Source: Halorarum salinum | GTDB taxonomy: Archaea > Halobacteriota > Halobacteria > Halobacteriales > Haloferacaceae | Direction of reading: 5' to 3' | NCBI RefSeq assembly: GCF_013402875.1 | Contig: NZ_CP058580.1 | Span: 124,001-188,000, forward strand | Length of the DNA stretch: 64,000 bases | Shown here: in pieces, positions 53,803 to 62,485 of the stretch | How positions within the stretch are numbered: position 1 is the first letter of the stretch | Layout: each line of letters opens with the position of its first letter | The notes under the pieces: generated by a model | Database searches by the model: none | The model's input: only the letters and a program-made list of their open reading frames with translations | Told to the model about the DNA's origin: nothing | Position numbers and translations under genes: made by a program

Positions 53803-54606
53803 ATGACCGATCCGTCCCGGACGCCGACGGTGGCCGTCTCGAACCAGAAGGGGGGCGTGGGCAAGACCACGACGGCGATCAACGTGAGCGGCGCGCTAAA
53901 CGAGCTGGGCAACGACGTGCTGTTCGTCGACCTCGACCCGCAGGGGAACGCGACCGAGAACCTCGGGATGATGGAGGCGTACGACGCCGAACCGCCGACG
54001 CTGTTCGACTGTCTCACGGACCCCGAGCGGCGAGACTCGGTCCACGACATCGTTCACGATCACGCCGAGATGGACGTCCTCCCGTCGAACATCGACATGA
54101 CGGCCGCGGAGCCGGAACTGACGCTCTCGCGGCGGAGCGGCGAACAGCTCGCGCTGCTCTTGGAGCGCGTCGACGACGACTACGACTTCGTCGTCGTCGA
54201 CTGCCCGCCGAACCTCGGGAACCTGATGGACAACGCGCTGTACGCCTCGCGGAACCTGCTCATCCCGGCGCTCGCGGAATCCACCAGCAAGCGCGCGTTC
54301 GAGCTGCTGTTCGACCACGTCGAGGCGCTGGAGCTCGACTACGACATCACGATCAGCGAGCGGGGCGTGGTCGTGAACCGCATCGACGTGCGGAAGAACC
54401 AGGCGACGGAGATGGTCGACTGGATCAACGAGGCGTTCGACGGGGTCCCCGTCTGGGAGGTCCGCGAGCGGGCGGCCGTCCAGAAGGCCCTCGAGAACGG
54501 CTCCTCGCTGCTCGAGTACGACCCCGAGTGTGACATGTGCGAGGTGTTCCTCGACGTCGCCGCCGACCTCGAGGAGCAGTTCGCGGCCCGGGAGGTGGAG
54601 GCATGA
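53803..54606 (+). CDS. parA: ParA-family partition ATPase
   Basis: 267 residues. It has a deviant Walker A KGGVGKTTTAINV near residue 17, switch I VDLDPQGNATENLG near 45 and a DCPPNLGNL motif near 129 (switch II/Walker B), the pattern of ParA/MinD-type ATPases. In plasmids it moves DNA with a partner bound to a centromere site. The start ATG follows a perfect 14-bp palindrome, so self-repression is likely. It overlaps the next gene by four bases. The ATPase identity is clear; the cargo is unknown. Confidence 0.9.
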   Translation: MTDPSRTPTVAVSNQKGGVGKTTTAINVSGALNELGNDVLFVDLDPQGNATENLGMMEAYDAEPPTLFDCLTDPERRDSVHDIVHDHAEMDVLPSNIDMTAAEPELTLSRRSGEQLALLLERVDDDYDFVVVDCPPNLGNLMDNALYASRNLLIPALAESTSKRAFELLFDHVEALELDYDITISERGVVVNRIDVRKNQATEMVDWINEAFDGVPVWEVRERAAVQKALENGSSLLEYDPECDMCEVFLDVAADLEEQFAAREVEA

Positions 54607-55034
54607 GCGGCGAGGACCGCGCGAGTCGGCTGAGGAACCGCCGTCAGCAGGCGAAGAACAGGGCGACCGGGAGGGACGAGACGGACGAACCGGGCGAAGG
54701 AGCCGAACAGGGCGAAACGTCAAAACCGTCCGAACCGTCAGAATCCGACGAACCTGCCGAAACGGGCGAACCGGATAGCCCGAACGAGGCGGACGAACTC
54801 GACGGGGAGGGATCGGTCAAGGAGGAGCAGGTCGGGACGTACATGTACCTCCCGCGCCAGCAGAAGAAGGAACTCGAGCGGACGTACAACCTCCTGAAGG
54901 CGGAGTACGAGTTCGAGTACGACGAGGAGTTCGAGAAGAACCGCCACTTCTTCCCGCTCGTCGTCCGCCACGGTCTGGACACGCTGGCGGCGGCGGACGC
55001 CGAGGACGTCCCGGACCTGCTGGAGGACGCGTAG
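54603..55034 (+). CDS. Small ParA-partner-like protein
   Basis: 143 residues. The first 20 residues are basic (RASRLRNRRQQAKNRA), followed by an acidic Glu/Pro/Ser-rich linker (about 45 residues, repeated P-S-E-type units), then a helical C-terminal part (YLPRQQKKELERTYNLLKAEY, with FFPLVVRHGLDTLA). It overlaps the parA stop (ATGA) and belongs to the type of haloarchaeal proteins that follow parA. A DNA- or DNA-complex-binding partner is the obvious guess. No ParB-type nuclease motif is seen. Confidence 0.7.
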   Translation: MSGEDRASRLRNRRQQAKNRATGRDETDEPGEGAEQGETSKPSEPSESDEPAETGEPDSPNEADELDGEGSVKEEQVGTYMYLPRQQKKELERTYNLLKAEYEFEYDEEFEKNRHFFPLVVRHGLDTLAAADAEDVPDLLEDA

Positions 55035-55064
55035 GCGGCCCCGCCGATCCGCGCGGAACGGGTC

Positions 55065-55921
55065 GTGATGAACCCTATTTCGCAATACGGACGATTGCTG
55101 ATCGCGGGCCAGCGTTCGAACCGTCGTTCGGTCCTTCGCGGGGATTCGACGGTCTTCGAGCGCGGCGGGTACGACAAGCGCGACGTGCTCACCATCGCGA
55201 CCTGCTTCTCGACGGTGAGCATCGGCTTCGTCGACGTCGTCGCGGCCACGGTGGAGATGCTGGCGCTCTTCCCCGTCATCTTCGGCGCGTACTTCGTCTG
55301 CGTCGTCGTCACGGCCGCCATCCTCGTCCGGCCGCCGCCGATCAGCACGACCCCCGAGGGGTACATCGCCGAACCGGACCCGGAGGTCCCGTTCACCGGC
55401 TCGATCGCCGAGTACCTCCGCTTCGCGGCCAGCGAGGCGGTCGGGAAGGCGGCCGAGGGCGAGACGCTCCTCGGAGCAGCGAAGCGGGGGTTCCTCGACG
55501 GGCTGAAGCTCACCGCCCTCATCCTCGGCACCATCCTTGCGGTCGGGCTGGCCGCGACCCTGCTGTCGGCCAACACGCCGACGTTCGACGTCCCCGGCGC
55601 GCCGCTGGTCCCCCTCATCGCCGCCCTCGGGATTCCGAACCCCGCGGTCGTCGCCCCGGCGACCATCGTCGGCATCACCGAGATGTACGTCCCCGTCCTG
55701 CTCGTCGCGGAGGCGGAACCGATGGCGCGGTTCTTCGTCGCCGTGCTCGCCGTCTCACAGCTCATCTTCTTCTCCAGCGTCGGGCCGGTGACGATGGACA
55801 TGTTCTCGGACGTGCCCGTCCGGTTCCGGGACCTCGTCGCGCTGTTCGTCATGCGGACGATCATCCTCGTCCCGCTCGTCGCGGCCATCACCCACCGGTC
55901 GCGGCGATGGGGCTGCTCTAG
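55065..55921 (+). pseudogene. Truncated and frameshifted YjiH-type membrane protein gene
   Basis: From about codon 30 the sequence matches the C-terminal half of YjiH/nucleoside-recognition-type membrane proteins (GGYDKRDVLTIATCFSTVS, GFVDVVAATVEMLALFPVIF, GITEMYVPVLLVAEAEPMA). The usual N-terminal ~200 residues with several membrane segments are absent, and the first ~30 codons look unrelated. Near 55893-55898 one base seems lost: the current frame runs past the end, while the shifted frame ends VAAMGLL then TAG at 55919-55921, right at the converging regulator gene. It is probably a remnant of a transporter linked to hut genes. Confidence 0.75.
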
Positions 55922-56568
55922 GCGACCACGTCGACGAGCGAGTCGACCAGCTTGTTCTCGGCGCGGCGGAGGTGCTCCTCGGCGGTGCGGCGCTCCACGC
56001 CGACCGCGTCGGCGATCTCCGCGGTCGTCACGCCCCGCGGGATCTCGTAGTAGCCGTTCTCGTGGGCATACCGGAGGACGGCGGACTGCCGATCGGTCAG
56101 GTCCGGGACGACGCCGTGGGGGTCGAGGAGCGGGCTCCGCGGTCGGACGGCGTCGATCTCGCGTTTCGCCTCGACGGTGACGGGCGCGCCCGCCTCGACC
56201 AGGTCGTGGAAGCAGTCGGTGAGCGCCCCGGCCGAGAGCGAGAGCACGCGACAGACCTTGTCGCCGCCCTGGTACTCCAGCGGGTACAGGAGGAGACAGC
56301 CGTGTCGGTCGAGCACCGACTCGATGAGGTCCCCCTCGTGGTCCCGGAGACAGTCCTCGGTGACGAGCACGGTCTCCCCGCGGCTCCTGAGCCGCTCCCG
56401 AACGCCCACCGTCCCCTCGACCCGGGCTTCCACCTCCGCCGCCGCCTCCTCGGTCACGTGGAGCAGGTCGCAGTGGCGGTTACACCAGAGTTCGATGGTT
56501 GCGGACGTTCCCGCGGTCGCGTCCGCATACGCGGAGTGGCCGGTGATCCGCAGGGTGGCCTCGTACAT
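55918..56568 (-). CDS. Bat-type HTH regulator, likely of the hut operon
   Basis: 216 residues. The C-terminal HTH_10 domain has VPDLTDRQSAVLRYAHENGYY and PRGVTTAEIADAVGVERRT, followed by AEEHLRRAENKLV, the pattern of bacterioopsin-activator regulators. The N-terminal ~145 residues form an unidentified sensing part that includes several Cys and His (WCNRHCDLLHVT, EDCLRDHEG). Divergent from hutU, 86 bp away, with a shared TATA box and a 12-bp palindrome between them, it is the likely regulator of histidine degradation. Its stop overlaps the tail of the YjiH remnant. Confidence 0.85.
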   Translation of the reverse strand: MYEATLRITGHSAYADATAGTSATIELWCNRHCDLLHVTEEAAAEVEARVEGTVGVRERLRSRGETVLVTEDCLRDHEGDLIESVLDRHGCLLLYPLEYQGGDKVCRVLSLSAGALTDCFHDLVEAGAPVTVEAKREIDAVRPRSPLLDPHGVVPDLTDRQSAVLRYAHENGYYEIPRGVTTAEIADAVGVERRTAEEHLRRAENKLVDSLVDVVA

Positions 56569-56589
56569 GGAGGCAACCGGGGGGCGCTA

Positions 56590-56615
56590 ATTTATAAATG
56601 ATGCTCCGTACGGAG
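56590..56615. promoter_or_regulatory. Bidirectional hut promoter and operator
   Basis: ATTTATAAAT at 56590-56599 is a perfect palindrome and lies about 27 bp before the regulator ATG (56568) on the minus strand. It is followed on the plus side by the perfect palindrome CTCCGTACGGAG at 56604-56615, where a hut transcript would start. One TATA box thus probably serves both directions, with the palindrome as regulator site. Confidence 0.6.
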
Positions 56616-56654
56616 GGCGGGCTCGTATTGGGCCGCGGGGGCAACTAGCACGAG

Positions 56655-58394
56655 ATGGCAGGCCAGCAGGAGCGCGGCGACGCCGCGCAGCGCATCGGCG
56701 AGCCGAGCGAGCAGTGGCGCGAGTACCGGGGCGCGCCCACCGGCACCGACATCGAGTGCGGGGGGTGGCGACAGGAAGCCGCGCTCCGCATGCTGAACAA
56801 CAACCTCGACCCGGAGGTCGGCGAGGACCCGGAGAACCTCGTCGTCTACGGCGGCACCGGCCGGGCGGCCCGCTCGTGGGACGCCTACGACGCAATCCTC
56901 GACCAGCTACGGGACCTCGCGGACGACGAGACCCTCCTGGTCCAGTCCGGAAAGCCGGTCGGTCGGTTCGAGACCCACGAGATGGCCCCGCGGGTGCTCA
57001 TCGCGAACTCGAACCTGGTGGGCAAGTGGGACGACTGGGAGCACTTCCACGAACTCGAGGCCGAGGGGAAGATCATGTACGGCCAGATGACCGCCGGCTC
57101 GTGGGCGTACATCGGCACGCAGGGCATCATCCAGGGCACCTACGAGACGCTCGCGGAACTCGCCCGGCGGGAGTTCGACGGGAGCCTCGCGGGTCGGACC
57201 GTCGTCACCGGCGGCCTCGGCGGGATGAGTGGCGCCCAGCCGCTCGCGGTCACGATGAACGGCGGCGTCTGCGTCGTCGCGGAGGTGAAGGGCGACCGAA
57301 TCGACCGCCGAATCGGGACCGACTACCTGATGGAGCGCGCCGACGACCTCGACGAGGCGATGGCCCGCGCCGCGGAGGCCGCCGAGGCGGGCGAACCGTA
57401 CAGCGTCGGCGTCGAGGCAAACGTCGTGGACGTGCTGGAGACGATGCGAGCGGAGGGGTTCGTCCCCGACGTCGTCACCGACCAGACGAGCGCCCACGAC
57501 GAACTGGAGGGGTACTACCCGGCCGGCTACTCGGTCGCGGAGGCGGACGATCTCCGGGAGTCCGACCCCGAGCGGTACGTCGCGGAGAGCCTCGACACGA
57601 TGGAGCGGCACGTCGACGCCATCCTGGCGATGCAGGCGGACGGCGCTGTCGCGTTCGAGTACGGAAACAACCTCCGCGGGCAGGTGCGCGAGCACCGCGG
57701 CCGCGAGGACGCGTTCGACTACCCCGGCTTCGTCCCGGCGTACATCCGCCCCATGTTCTGCCGCGGCCGCGGCCCGTTCCGGTGGGCCGCCCTCTCGGGC
57801 GACCCGGCCGACATCCACCGCACGGACGAGGCGGTGAAGGAACTGTTCCCGGACGAGGAGGCGCTCCACCGCTGGATCGACCTCGCCCAGGAGCGGGTGT
57901 CGTTCCAGGGGCTTCCCTCACGGGTCTGCTGGCTCGGCTACCAGAGCAACGAGGACGGGCTCACGGAGCGCGCCGAGTTCGCGCTCCGCATCAACGACCT
58001 CGTCGGCGAGGGGGAGATCCGGGCGCCGGTCGTCGTCACCCGCGACCACCTCGACGCCGGGTCGGTCGCCAGCCCGAACCGCGAGACCGAGTCGATGAAG
58101 GACGGCACCGACGCGGTCGCGGACTGGCCGATCCTCAACGCCCTGCTGAACTGCGCGGCCGGCGCGGACATCGTGTCGGTCCACGACGGCGGCGGCGTCG
58201 GCATCGGCAACGCGCTCCACGCGAACAACCACGTCGTCCTCGACGGCACGGATCTCGCGGCCGAGAAGGCCCGCCGGGTGTTCACCACCGACCCCGGGAT
58301 GGGCGTCGTCCGCCACGCCGACGCGGGCTACGAGGACGCCGTCGACGAGGCCGAGGAATCGGACGTCACGATCCCGATGCGAGGGGGGCGATGA
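56655..58394 (+). CDS. hutU: Urocanate hydratase
   Basis: 579 residues, typical for the family (about 555 in bacteria). The NAD+-binding Gly-rich motif [14 protein letters not shown] near residue 189 and the Cys in [12 protein letters not shown] near 424 match urocanase, as does GSKHDV-free but conserved [15 protein letters not shown] block. It converts urocanate to imidazolonepropionate, second step of histidine degradation. The start ATG lies about 40 bp after the palindrome. The first gene of the operon; hutG overlaps by four bases. Confidence 0.95.
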   Translation: MAGQQERGDAAQRIGEPSEQWREYRGAPTGTDIECGGWRQEAALRMLNNNLDPEVGEDPENLVVYGGTGRAARSWDAYDAILDQLRDLADDETLLVQSGKPVGRFETHEMAPRVLIANSNLVGKWDDWEHFHELEAEGKIMYGQMTAGSWAYIGTQGIIQGTYETLAELARREFDGSLAGRTVVTGGLGGMSGAQPLAVTMNGGVCVVAEVKGDRIDRRIGTDYLMERADDLDEAMARAAEAAEAGEPYSVGVEANVVDVLETMRAEGFVPDVVTDQTSAHDELEGYYPAGYSVAEADDLRESDPERYVAESLDTMERHVDAILAMQADGAVAFEYGNNLRGQVREHRGREDAFDYPGFVPAYIRPMFCRGRGPFRWAALSGDPADIHRTDEAVKELFPDEEALHRWIDLAQERVSFQGLPSRVCWLGYQSNEDGLTERAEFALRINDLVGEGEIRAPVVVTRDHLDAGSVASPNRETESMKDGTDAVADWPILNALLNCAAGADIVSVHDGGGVGIGNALHANNHVVLDGTDLAAEKARRVFTTDPGMGVVRHADAGYEDAVDEAEESDVTIPMRGGR

Positions 58395-59440
58395 GCCTCC
58401 GCGCACCCCCCGACTGGCTCGGCCCGTCGGACGACCCGAACGACGTCCAGTTCGGCGACGTCGTGGAGCCGACGACGCTCGACGACGCCGGCGAGTACGA
58501 CGCGGTCCTCGTCGGCGAGCCGTACGACGGCGCCGTCATCGGCCGGCCCGGGGCCGCCGAGGCGCCCGCCGCCGTCCGCGACTCGCTCGCCGGCGTGAAG
58601 GCCCACCACTACGAGACGGGTCCCGTCGCGGGCGTCGGCGACCTCGGCGACGTGCCGCTTCCCGACGACGAGGAGGACGTCGCGGCGGTCCAGGACGCGG
58701 TCGCGGAGACGACTCAGCGGGTCCACGAGGCCGACGCGTTCCCGGTGTTCCTCGGCGGCGACAACTCGCTCACGGTGGCGAACGTCCGGCCGCTGCTGGG
58801 CGGAGCCGGCGGCGGCGAGGGGCGAGGCCACCGCCGCGGGGGCGGCGCTAGCGGCGCGGATGGGGGAGGGGATGGTGGGGGAGAGGGGGGTCCAGGGGGG
58901 AGAGGGGGAGGACGGGGAGGGGGCGACGGGCGCGTCGGCGTCGTCAGCCTCGACGCCCACCTCGACTGCCGGGAGCCGACCGACGGGCCGACCAGCGGCA
59001 CCCCGTACCGACGGCTGTTCGAGGCCGGCCTGGACGCGCTCTCGGTCGTCGGCGCCCGCCACTTCGAGACCTCGACCGCCTACGCCGACTTCCTCGCCGA
59101 GCGCGGCGGGACCGCGTTCACCCCGGCGGACGTGCGGGCGGACCCCTCCGGAATCGCCGCGGCCGCCGTCGAGGCGCTCGGCGACGTCGACCGCGTGTAC
59201 GTCAGCCTCGACGTGGACGTGCTCGACGTCGCCGCCGCGCCGGGCGTGAGCGCGCCGACGCCCGGGGGAGTTCGGACGTCCGAACTGTATGAACTGGTTC
59301 GGAGCGTACTGCGGGACGAACGCGTCGTCGGGTTCGAGGTCGTGGAGTGTGCGCCGCCGCTGGACCGCGGCGGGCGGACGGTGGCGGCCGCCTCGCGTGC
59401 GGTCGCCCACGCGCTCGCGGGGGTGACCGCGCGTGCGTGA
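58391..59440 (+). CDS. hutG: Formimidoylglutamase, arginase family
   Basis: 349 residues. It has arginase-family metal motifs: [12 protein letters not shown] near residue 120 (the usual His of GGDHS is Asn), [10 protein letters not shown] near 185, and [20 protein letters not shown] near 274. The enzyme hydrolyses formimidoylglutamate to glutamate and formamide, last step of this hut branch. Between the first two motifs lies a Gly-rich insertion of about 45 residues (near 137-182) encoded by G-runs (see finding). Start overlaps hutU, stop overlaps hutI. The Asn at the first motif may reduce binding of one metal ion. Confidence 0.88.
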   Translation: MSLRAPPDWLGPSDDPNDVQFGDVVEPTTLDDAGEYDAVLVGEPYDGAVIGRPGAAEAPAAVRDSLAGVKAHHYETGPVAGVGDLGDVPLPDDEEDVAAVQDAVAETTQRVHEADAFPVFLGGDNSLTVANVRPLLGGAGGGEGRGHRRGGGASGADGGGDGGGEGGPGGRGGGRGGGDGRVGVVSLDAHLDCREPTDGPTSGTPYRRLFEAGLDALSVVGARHFETSTAYADFLAERGGTAFTPADVRADPSGIAAAAVEALGDVDRVYVSLDVDVLDVAAAPGVSAPTPGGVRTSELYELVRSVLRDERVVGFEVVECAPPLDRGGRTVAAASRAVAHALAGVTARA

Positions 59441-60758
59441 GGAACGAGGTTCAGGCGAGCGGGGGTCGGCCGCCGGCGCGTCCGCCGGCGACGGGCCGCG
59501 ACCCGTGGACGACGGCCCGCCGGGGCTCACGGTCGTCCACGGCGCGTCGGAACTCGTCGTCGGGCCCGACGGCGGGGTCGGCGTCGAGACGATCCCGGAC
59601 GGCGCGTTCGCCGCCGAGGAGGGCCGGGTCGTCACGGTCGGCGCCGCGGACGAGGTGCTGCGCGAGTACCCGGCCGAGAACGCCGACGTCGCGGTCGACG
59701 CCGACGGACGCCTCGTCGCGCCCGGGTTCGTCGACCCCCACACCCACGCCGTCTTCGCGGGCGACCGGACCGACGAGTTCGCTGCCAAACTCCGCGGGAA
59801 GTCCTACGAGGACATTCTCGCGGAGGGCGGCGGCATCCTCCGGACCGTCCGGGCCGTGCGGGAGGCCGACGAGGCGACGCTGACCGCGAACCTGCTTGAC
59901 CACCTCGACGTCATGCTCGCGCACGGGACCACCACCGTCGAGGTGAAGAGCGGCTACGGGCTCTCGACCGAGTCCGAGTTGAAACTGCTCGGCGCCGTCG
60001 ACGCGGCCGACGAGCGGCACCCGGTCTCGGTGGTTCCGACGTTCATGGGCGCGCACGCGGTGCCCGAGGACGACGACGCCGAGGAGTACGTCCGGGAGGT
60101 CGTCGACGAACAACTTCCGGCCGTCGCGGACCAGGGCATCGCCGAGTTCTGCGACGTGTTCTGCGAGCGCGGCGTGTTCTCGGCCGACCAGTCGCGACGT
60201 ATCCTCCGCGCCGGGGCGGAGGCCGGACTGACGCCGAAGATCCACGCCGACGAGTTCGCGGACGTCGGCGCCACCGGGGTCGCCGCGGACGTCGGCGCCG
60301 CCAGCGCCGACCACCTCCTGCGGACCGACGACGAGGGTGCCGACCGCCTCGTCGACGCCGGCGTGACGCCCGTGCTCCTGCCCGGAACGGCGTTCGCGCT
60401 CGGGGAGGCGTACGCCGACGCGCGCCGGTTCCTGGACGCGGGGACGCCGGTCGCGGTCGCAACCGACTTCAACCCGAACTGCTTCGCCCGGAGCATGGGC
60501 TTCGTCGCCACGCTCGCCTGCGTCGGGATGCGCGCGACGCCGGGCGAGGTGCTCCGCGGGGCAACCCACGCGGCCGCCGCGGCGCTCGATCGGACCGACG
60601 GGACGGGGACGCTCCGATCGGGCGCGCCCGCGGACGCGGTCGTCCACGACGTGCGCGAGCACGTCGAGGTCCCGTACACCCTGGACGTGAACACCGCCGA
60701 CGTCGTCCTGGCGGGCGGGAACCCCGTCGTCGGGGACGGGGGGGCCGTCCATGAGTGA
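59433..60758 (+). CDS. hutI: Imidazolonepropionase
   Basis: 441 residues from a GTG overlapping hutG by eight bases. Metal ligands of the amidohydrolase fold are visible: [13 protein letters not shown] near residue 102, IHADEF near 272, and the Asp of ATDFNPN near 345, with SEEYVREV block in the middle as in HutI. It opens the imidazolone ring to formimidoylglutamate. The first 30 residues are an acidic extension. Coupled to hutH by an eight-base overlap. Confidence 0.93.
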   Translation: MREERGSGERGSAAGASAGDGPRPVDDGPPGLTVVHGASELVVGPDGGVGVETIPDGAFAAEEGRVVTVGAADEVLREYPAENADVAVDADGRLVAPGFVDPHTHAVFAGDRTDEFAAKLRGKSYEDILAEGGGILRTVRAVREADEATLTANLLDHLDVMLAHGTTTVEVKSGYGLSTESELKLLGAVDAADERHPVSVVPTFMGAHAVPEDDDAEEYVREVVDEQLPAVADQGIAEFCDVFCERGVFSADQSRRILRAGAEAGLTPKIHADEFADVGATGVAADVGAASADHLLRTDDEGADRLVDAGVTPVLLPGTAFALGEAYADARRFLDAGTPVAVATDFNPNCFARSMGFVATLACVGMRATPGEVLRGATHAAAAALDRTDGTGTLRSGAPADAVVHDVREHVEVPYTLDVNTADVVLAGGNPVVGDGGAVHE

Positions 60759-62460
60759 GACCGCCGACGGGCGGCCCGCGGAGGTCGTCCTCGACGGCGA
60801 GTCGCTGACCCCGGAGGAGGTCGCCGCCGTCGCGCGGGACGGCGCGACCGTCCGGATCGCCGAGTCGGCGCGCGAGGCGGTCCGGGCGTCCCGCGACCGC
60901 GTCGTCGCCGCCGCCGAGTCCGGCGAGGCGGTGTACGGGCTCAACACCGGCTTCGGCCACCTCGTGGACGCTCGCATCGACCCGGAGGACGTGACGGAGC
61001 TCCAGACGAACCTCGTCCGGAGCCACGCCACCGGCGCCGGGCGACTGCTGGCGACCGAGGAGGTCCGCGGGATGATGCTCACCCGCGTCAACGCGTTAGT
61101 CAAGGGCTACTCGGGCGTCCGCGAGGTCGTCGTCGACCACCTCGTCGCGATGCTCAACGAAGGGGTCCACCCGGTCGTCCCCTCGCGGGGCAGCCTCGGG
61201 GCCAGCGGCGACCTGGCGCCGCTCGCACACGTCGCGGTCGTCCTGCTCGGCGAGGGGCGGGCGACGGTGGACGGGCGGCCGGACGGCGGATCGTGGGGCG
61301 TCGACGCGGCGGGCGCGGGCGACCGGGAGACGGCGGGCGTCGCCGGAACGAACGCGGGGGTGGACGACGGCCCGAGCGGCGGGGCGGACGAGGCGGTGCC
61401 GGGCGACGAGGCGCTCGCGGCCGCTGACCTCGACCCCCTCAGGCTCGCCCCGAAGGAGGGGCTCGCGCTCATCAACGGGACGCAGCTCACCCTCGCGGTC
61501 GCCGCCCTGCTCGTCGTCGACGCCGAGCGGGTGCTCGACGCGGCCGACGCGGCCGGCACGCTGACGACCGAGGTGACGATGTCGACGACGGCGAACTGCG
61601 ACCCGGCGGTGACCGACGTCCGCCCGCACGCGGGCCAGGCGGAGAGCGCCGCGAACGTCCGTCGGTACGCGGCCGGGTCGGAGGTGATCGAGTCCCACCG
61701 GAACTGCGACCGGGTGCAGGACGCCTACTCGATACGGTGTCTCCCGCAGGTCCACGGCGCGGTCCGGGACGCCGTCGGGCACCTCCGGGAGGCCGTCGAG
61801 GTCGAACTGAACGGCGCGACCGACAACCCGCTCGTCTTCCCGTCCGACGCGGTGGCCGGCCGGGCGAGCGGGGGCGAGGACGCCGCGGTGCTCTCGGCCG
61901 GCAACTTCCACGGCGCGCCGCTGGCCCACCGGCTGGACTACGTCGCCGGCGCGCTGACGGACCTGGCGGCGATCTGCGAGCGCCGGGTCGACCGGATGCT
62001 CAACCCCGAGATCCAGGAGGAGCACCTGCCGCCGTTCCTCACCGAGCGGAGCGGCCTGCGGTCGGGCTACATGATCGCCCAGTACACCGCGGCCGCGCTC
62101 CTCAACGACTGCCGGGCGGCCGGCCGACACGCGACGGACTCGACGCCCGTCAGCGGCAACCAGGAGGACCACGTCAGCATGAGCGGCGGGGCGGCGCTCA
62201 CCGCCCGGACCGTGCTCGGGAACGTCGCCACGGTCGTCGGCGTCGAACTCGTCTGCGGCGCGCAGGCCGCGGAGTTCCTCGACCCCGACCTGTCGCTCGG
62301 CGACGGCACCGCCGCGGCGTACGACGCCGTCCGCGAGGTCGTCCCGAAACTGGTCGAGGACCGGCCGCTGGACGCCGACCTGCGCGCCGGCGAGCGGCTG
62401 GTGAGCAGTGGCGCCGTTCGGGACGCGGTGGAGGCGGCGGTCGCCGGGGAGGGGGACTGA
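60751..62460 (+). CDS. hutH: Histidine ammonia-lyase
   Basis: 569 residues, somewhat longer than the bacterial ~510. The self-forming MIO cofactor comes from Ala-Ser-Gly in GSLGASGDLAPLAH near residue 151. The active-site YGLNTGFGHLVD near 64, and SAGNFHGAPLAHRLD near 388, are as in family members. An Asp/Gly/Ala-rich insertion of about 50 residues follows the MIO site (about 174-225) and explains the extra length. It deaminates histidine to urocanate, the first step. It is the last gene of hutUGIH. Confidence 0.95.
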   Translation: MSETADGRPAEVVLDGESLTPEEVAAVARDGATVRIAESAREAVRASRDRVVAAAESGEAVYGLNTGFGHLVDARIDPEDVTELQTNLVRSHATGAGRLLATEEVRGMMLTRVNALVKGYSGVREVVVDHLVAMLNEGVHPVVPSRGSLGASGDLAPLAHVAVVLLGEGRATVDGRPDGGSWGVDAAGAGDRETAGVAGTNAGVDDGPSGGADEAVPGDEALAAADLDPLRLAPKEGLALINGTQLTLAVAALLVVDAERVLDAADAAGTLTTEVTMSTTANCDPAVTDVRPHAGQAESAANVRRYAAGSEVIESHRNCDRVQDAYSIRCLPQVHGAVRDAVGHLREAVEVELNGATDNPLVFPSDAVAGRASGGEDAAVLSAGNFHGAPLAHRLDYVAGALTDLAAICERRVDRMLNPEIQEEHLPPFLTERSGLRSGYMIAQYTAAALLNDCRAAGRHATDSTPVSGNQEDHVSMSGGAALTARTVLGNVATVVGVELVCGAQAAEFLDPDLSLGDGTAAAYDAVREVVPKLVEDRPLDADLRAGERLVSSGAVRDAVEAAVAGEGD

Positions 62461-62485
62461 ACCGAGGGCCGGCCGGTCCCGTCGG

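Noticed and set aside
55922-56180. Continuation of the YjiH frame into the regulator gene
   Set aside because: The sequence becomes Arg/Pro-rich and lies antisense to a convincing HTH gene; it results from the frameshift.
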